Shown piece after piece: positions 63,429 through 64,000 of a DNA stretch of 64,000 nucleotides. The stretch is from contig VOPT01000012.1 of NCBI GenBank assembly GCA_009594865.1, forward strand, positions 1 through 64,000, written 5' to 3'. The DNA is from Nitrospira sp. (GTDB lineage Bacteria; Nitrospirota; Nitrospiria; Nitrospirales; Nitrospiraceae). The first letter of the stretch is position 1, and the number at the start of each line of letters is the position of its first letter. Below the pieces are notes generated by a model. That model worked only from the letters and a program-made list of their open reading frames with translations. It was not told the origin of the DNA and searched no databases. The position numbers and the translations under genes were made by a program.

Positions 63429-64000
63429 ATGCCTGGCTCAATTGTGAAACATTCTTTATCGTTCGACGTCGAGGAACATTTTCAAGTGTCAGCTTTCGAA
63501 TCTCCGATGAGACGGAGACACTGGGAACAATTCGATAGTCGTGTGGAGAACAATACGGAAAAACTGTTAGGCCTATTGGCACAAAGAGGTGTTCATGCCA
63601 CATTCTTTGTTCTCGGCTGGGTGGCAGAGCGATATCCTGCTTTGGTAAGAAGCATAGCGTCCGCAGGCCATGAAGTTGCCTCGCACGGATATGCTCATGA
63701 GCTCATCACTGCACAAACTCAAATTGCGTTTCGAGAAGACATTCGAAAAGCTAAAGGTATTCTCGAGAGCATCCTTCAGCAGCCGGTGCTTGGCTATCGT
63801 GCGCCTAGTTTTTCCATCACCAAAGATACGATGTGGGCTGTTCAGATTCTTGTAGAAGAAGGGTATGTCTACGACTCAAGTATTTTCCCCGTAGTGCATG
63901 ATCGTTACGGAATGCCGTCAGCAAATCCGCACCTGCACCAGTTGTCGACTCCAGCAGGACTTTTGTGGGAAGTGCCGCCTTCCACTGTCAAATGTTTTGG
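63429..64000 (+). CDS. Polysaccharide deacetylase, XrtA/PEP-CTERM-type (cut by window end)
   Basis: It starts at ATG 63429 (MPGSIVKHSLSFDVEEHFQV), 8 bp after the transferase gene, and runs off the right edge with 190 codons visible. SFDVEEHF carries the catalytic and metal-binding Asp residues, ATFFVLGWVAERYP and GHEVASHGYAHE give the His ligands, and GYRAPSFSI contains the conserved Arg. These are NodB-homology motifs. The FDVEEHFQV opening is characteristic of the deacetylases next to exosortase loci (TIGR03006-like, from memory). It probably de-N-acetylates the exopolysaccharide. Expected length is ~280 aa, so roughly the last third lies outside. Confidence 0.9.
   Translation, partial: MPGSIVKHSLSFDVEEHFQVSAFESPMRRRHWEQFDSRVENNTEKLLGLLAQRGVHATFFVLGWVAERYPALVRSIASAGHEVASHGYAHELITAQTQIAFREDIRKAKGILESILQQPVLGYRAPSFSITKDTMWAVQILVEEGYVYDSSIFPVVHDRYGMPSANPHLHQLSTPAGLLWEVPPSTVKCF

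Overview
The window looks like chromosome of a Gram-negative, GC-rich bacterium, most likely a Nitrospira-type member of the Nitrospirota. This is inferred from the gene set (glmU-glmS, gatC-panD-gatA-gatB, eno-ftsB-era-mgtE-recO, glgA, an exosortase-associated type of exopolysaccharide locus), from outer-membrane and lipoprotein signals, and from small palindromic intergenic repeats of a style I associate with Nitrospira. No 16S or other taxonomic marker is present. No tRNA, rRNA or CRISPR array was seen.

Layout. (1) 1-1,000: accessory edge, with a possible IS21-type insertion sequence end, a truncated HNH endonuclease tail, and a HigBA-like toxin-antitoxin pair with a perfect 16-bp operator palindrome. 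(2) 1,046-22,858 (minus strand): eight tightly packed genes of about 21.8 kb: a phospholipase D-like protein, two giant beta-rich paralogues (DUF6603-like), a subtilisin-family protease with a cysteine-rich insert, an 869-aa unknown, a coiled-coil protein, a 1771-aa unknown and a 570-aa unknown. None has a recognisable secretion signal, and the two paralogues share a 1,088-bp stretch that is identical by eye, implying recent gene conversion. This is the best candidate for an undescribed system. (3) 23,050-25,930: a small lipoprotein and three poorly characterised genes, apparently less GC-rich than their neighbours. (4) 26,047-35,623: housekeeping and transport genes (PAP2 phosphatase, G3E GTPase, CDF cation efflux, FtsH, MetG, HolB, Tmk). 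(5) 35,758-51,734 (plus strand): a long core run of amino-sugar synthesis (GlmU, GlmS), tRNA-dependent amidotransferase GatCAB with PanD interleaved, Eno, FtsB, Era, MgtE, RecO and glycogen synthase. (6) 52,899-55,767: phosphonate biosynthesis, a PEP mutase fused to a nucleotidyltransferase followed by phosphonopyruvate decarboxylase. (7) 55,966-64,000: a LuxR-type regulator diverging from an exopolysaccharide operon: two Wza-like export proteins, an outer-membrane barrel, a Wzz/tyrosine-kinase fusion, an initiating sugar-phosphate transferase and a polysaccharide deacetylase cut by the window end. A 22-codon ORF overlaps the first export gene.

How it fits together. GlmU/GlmS supply UDP-GlcNAc to envelope polysaccharide. 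The phosphonate genes sit directly before the exopolysaccharide operon, suggesting (inference) a phosphonate-decorated glycan. The 22-kb cluster behaves as one transcription unit, with a good promoter candidate just upstream of the phospholipase D gene and several overlapping or nearly touching genes. All functional calls come from reading motifs by eye; no database search was run.
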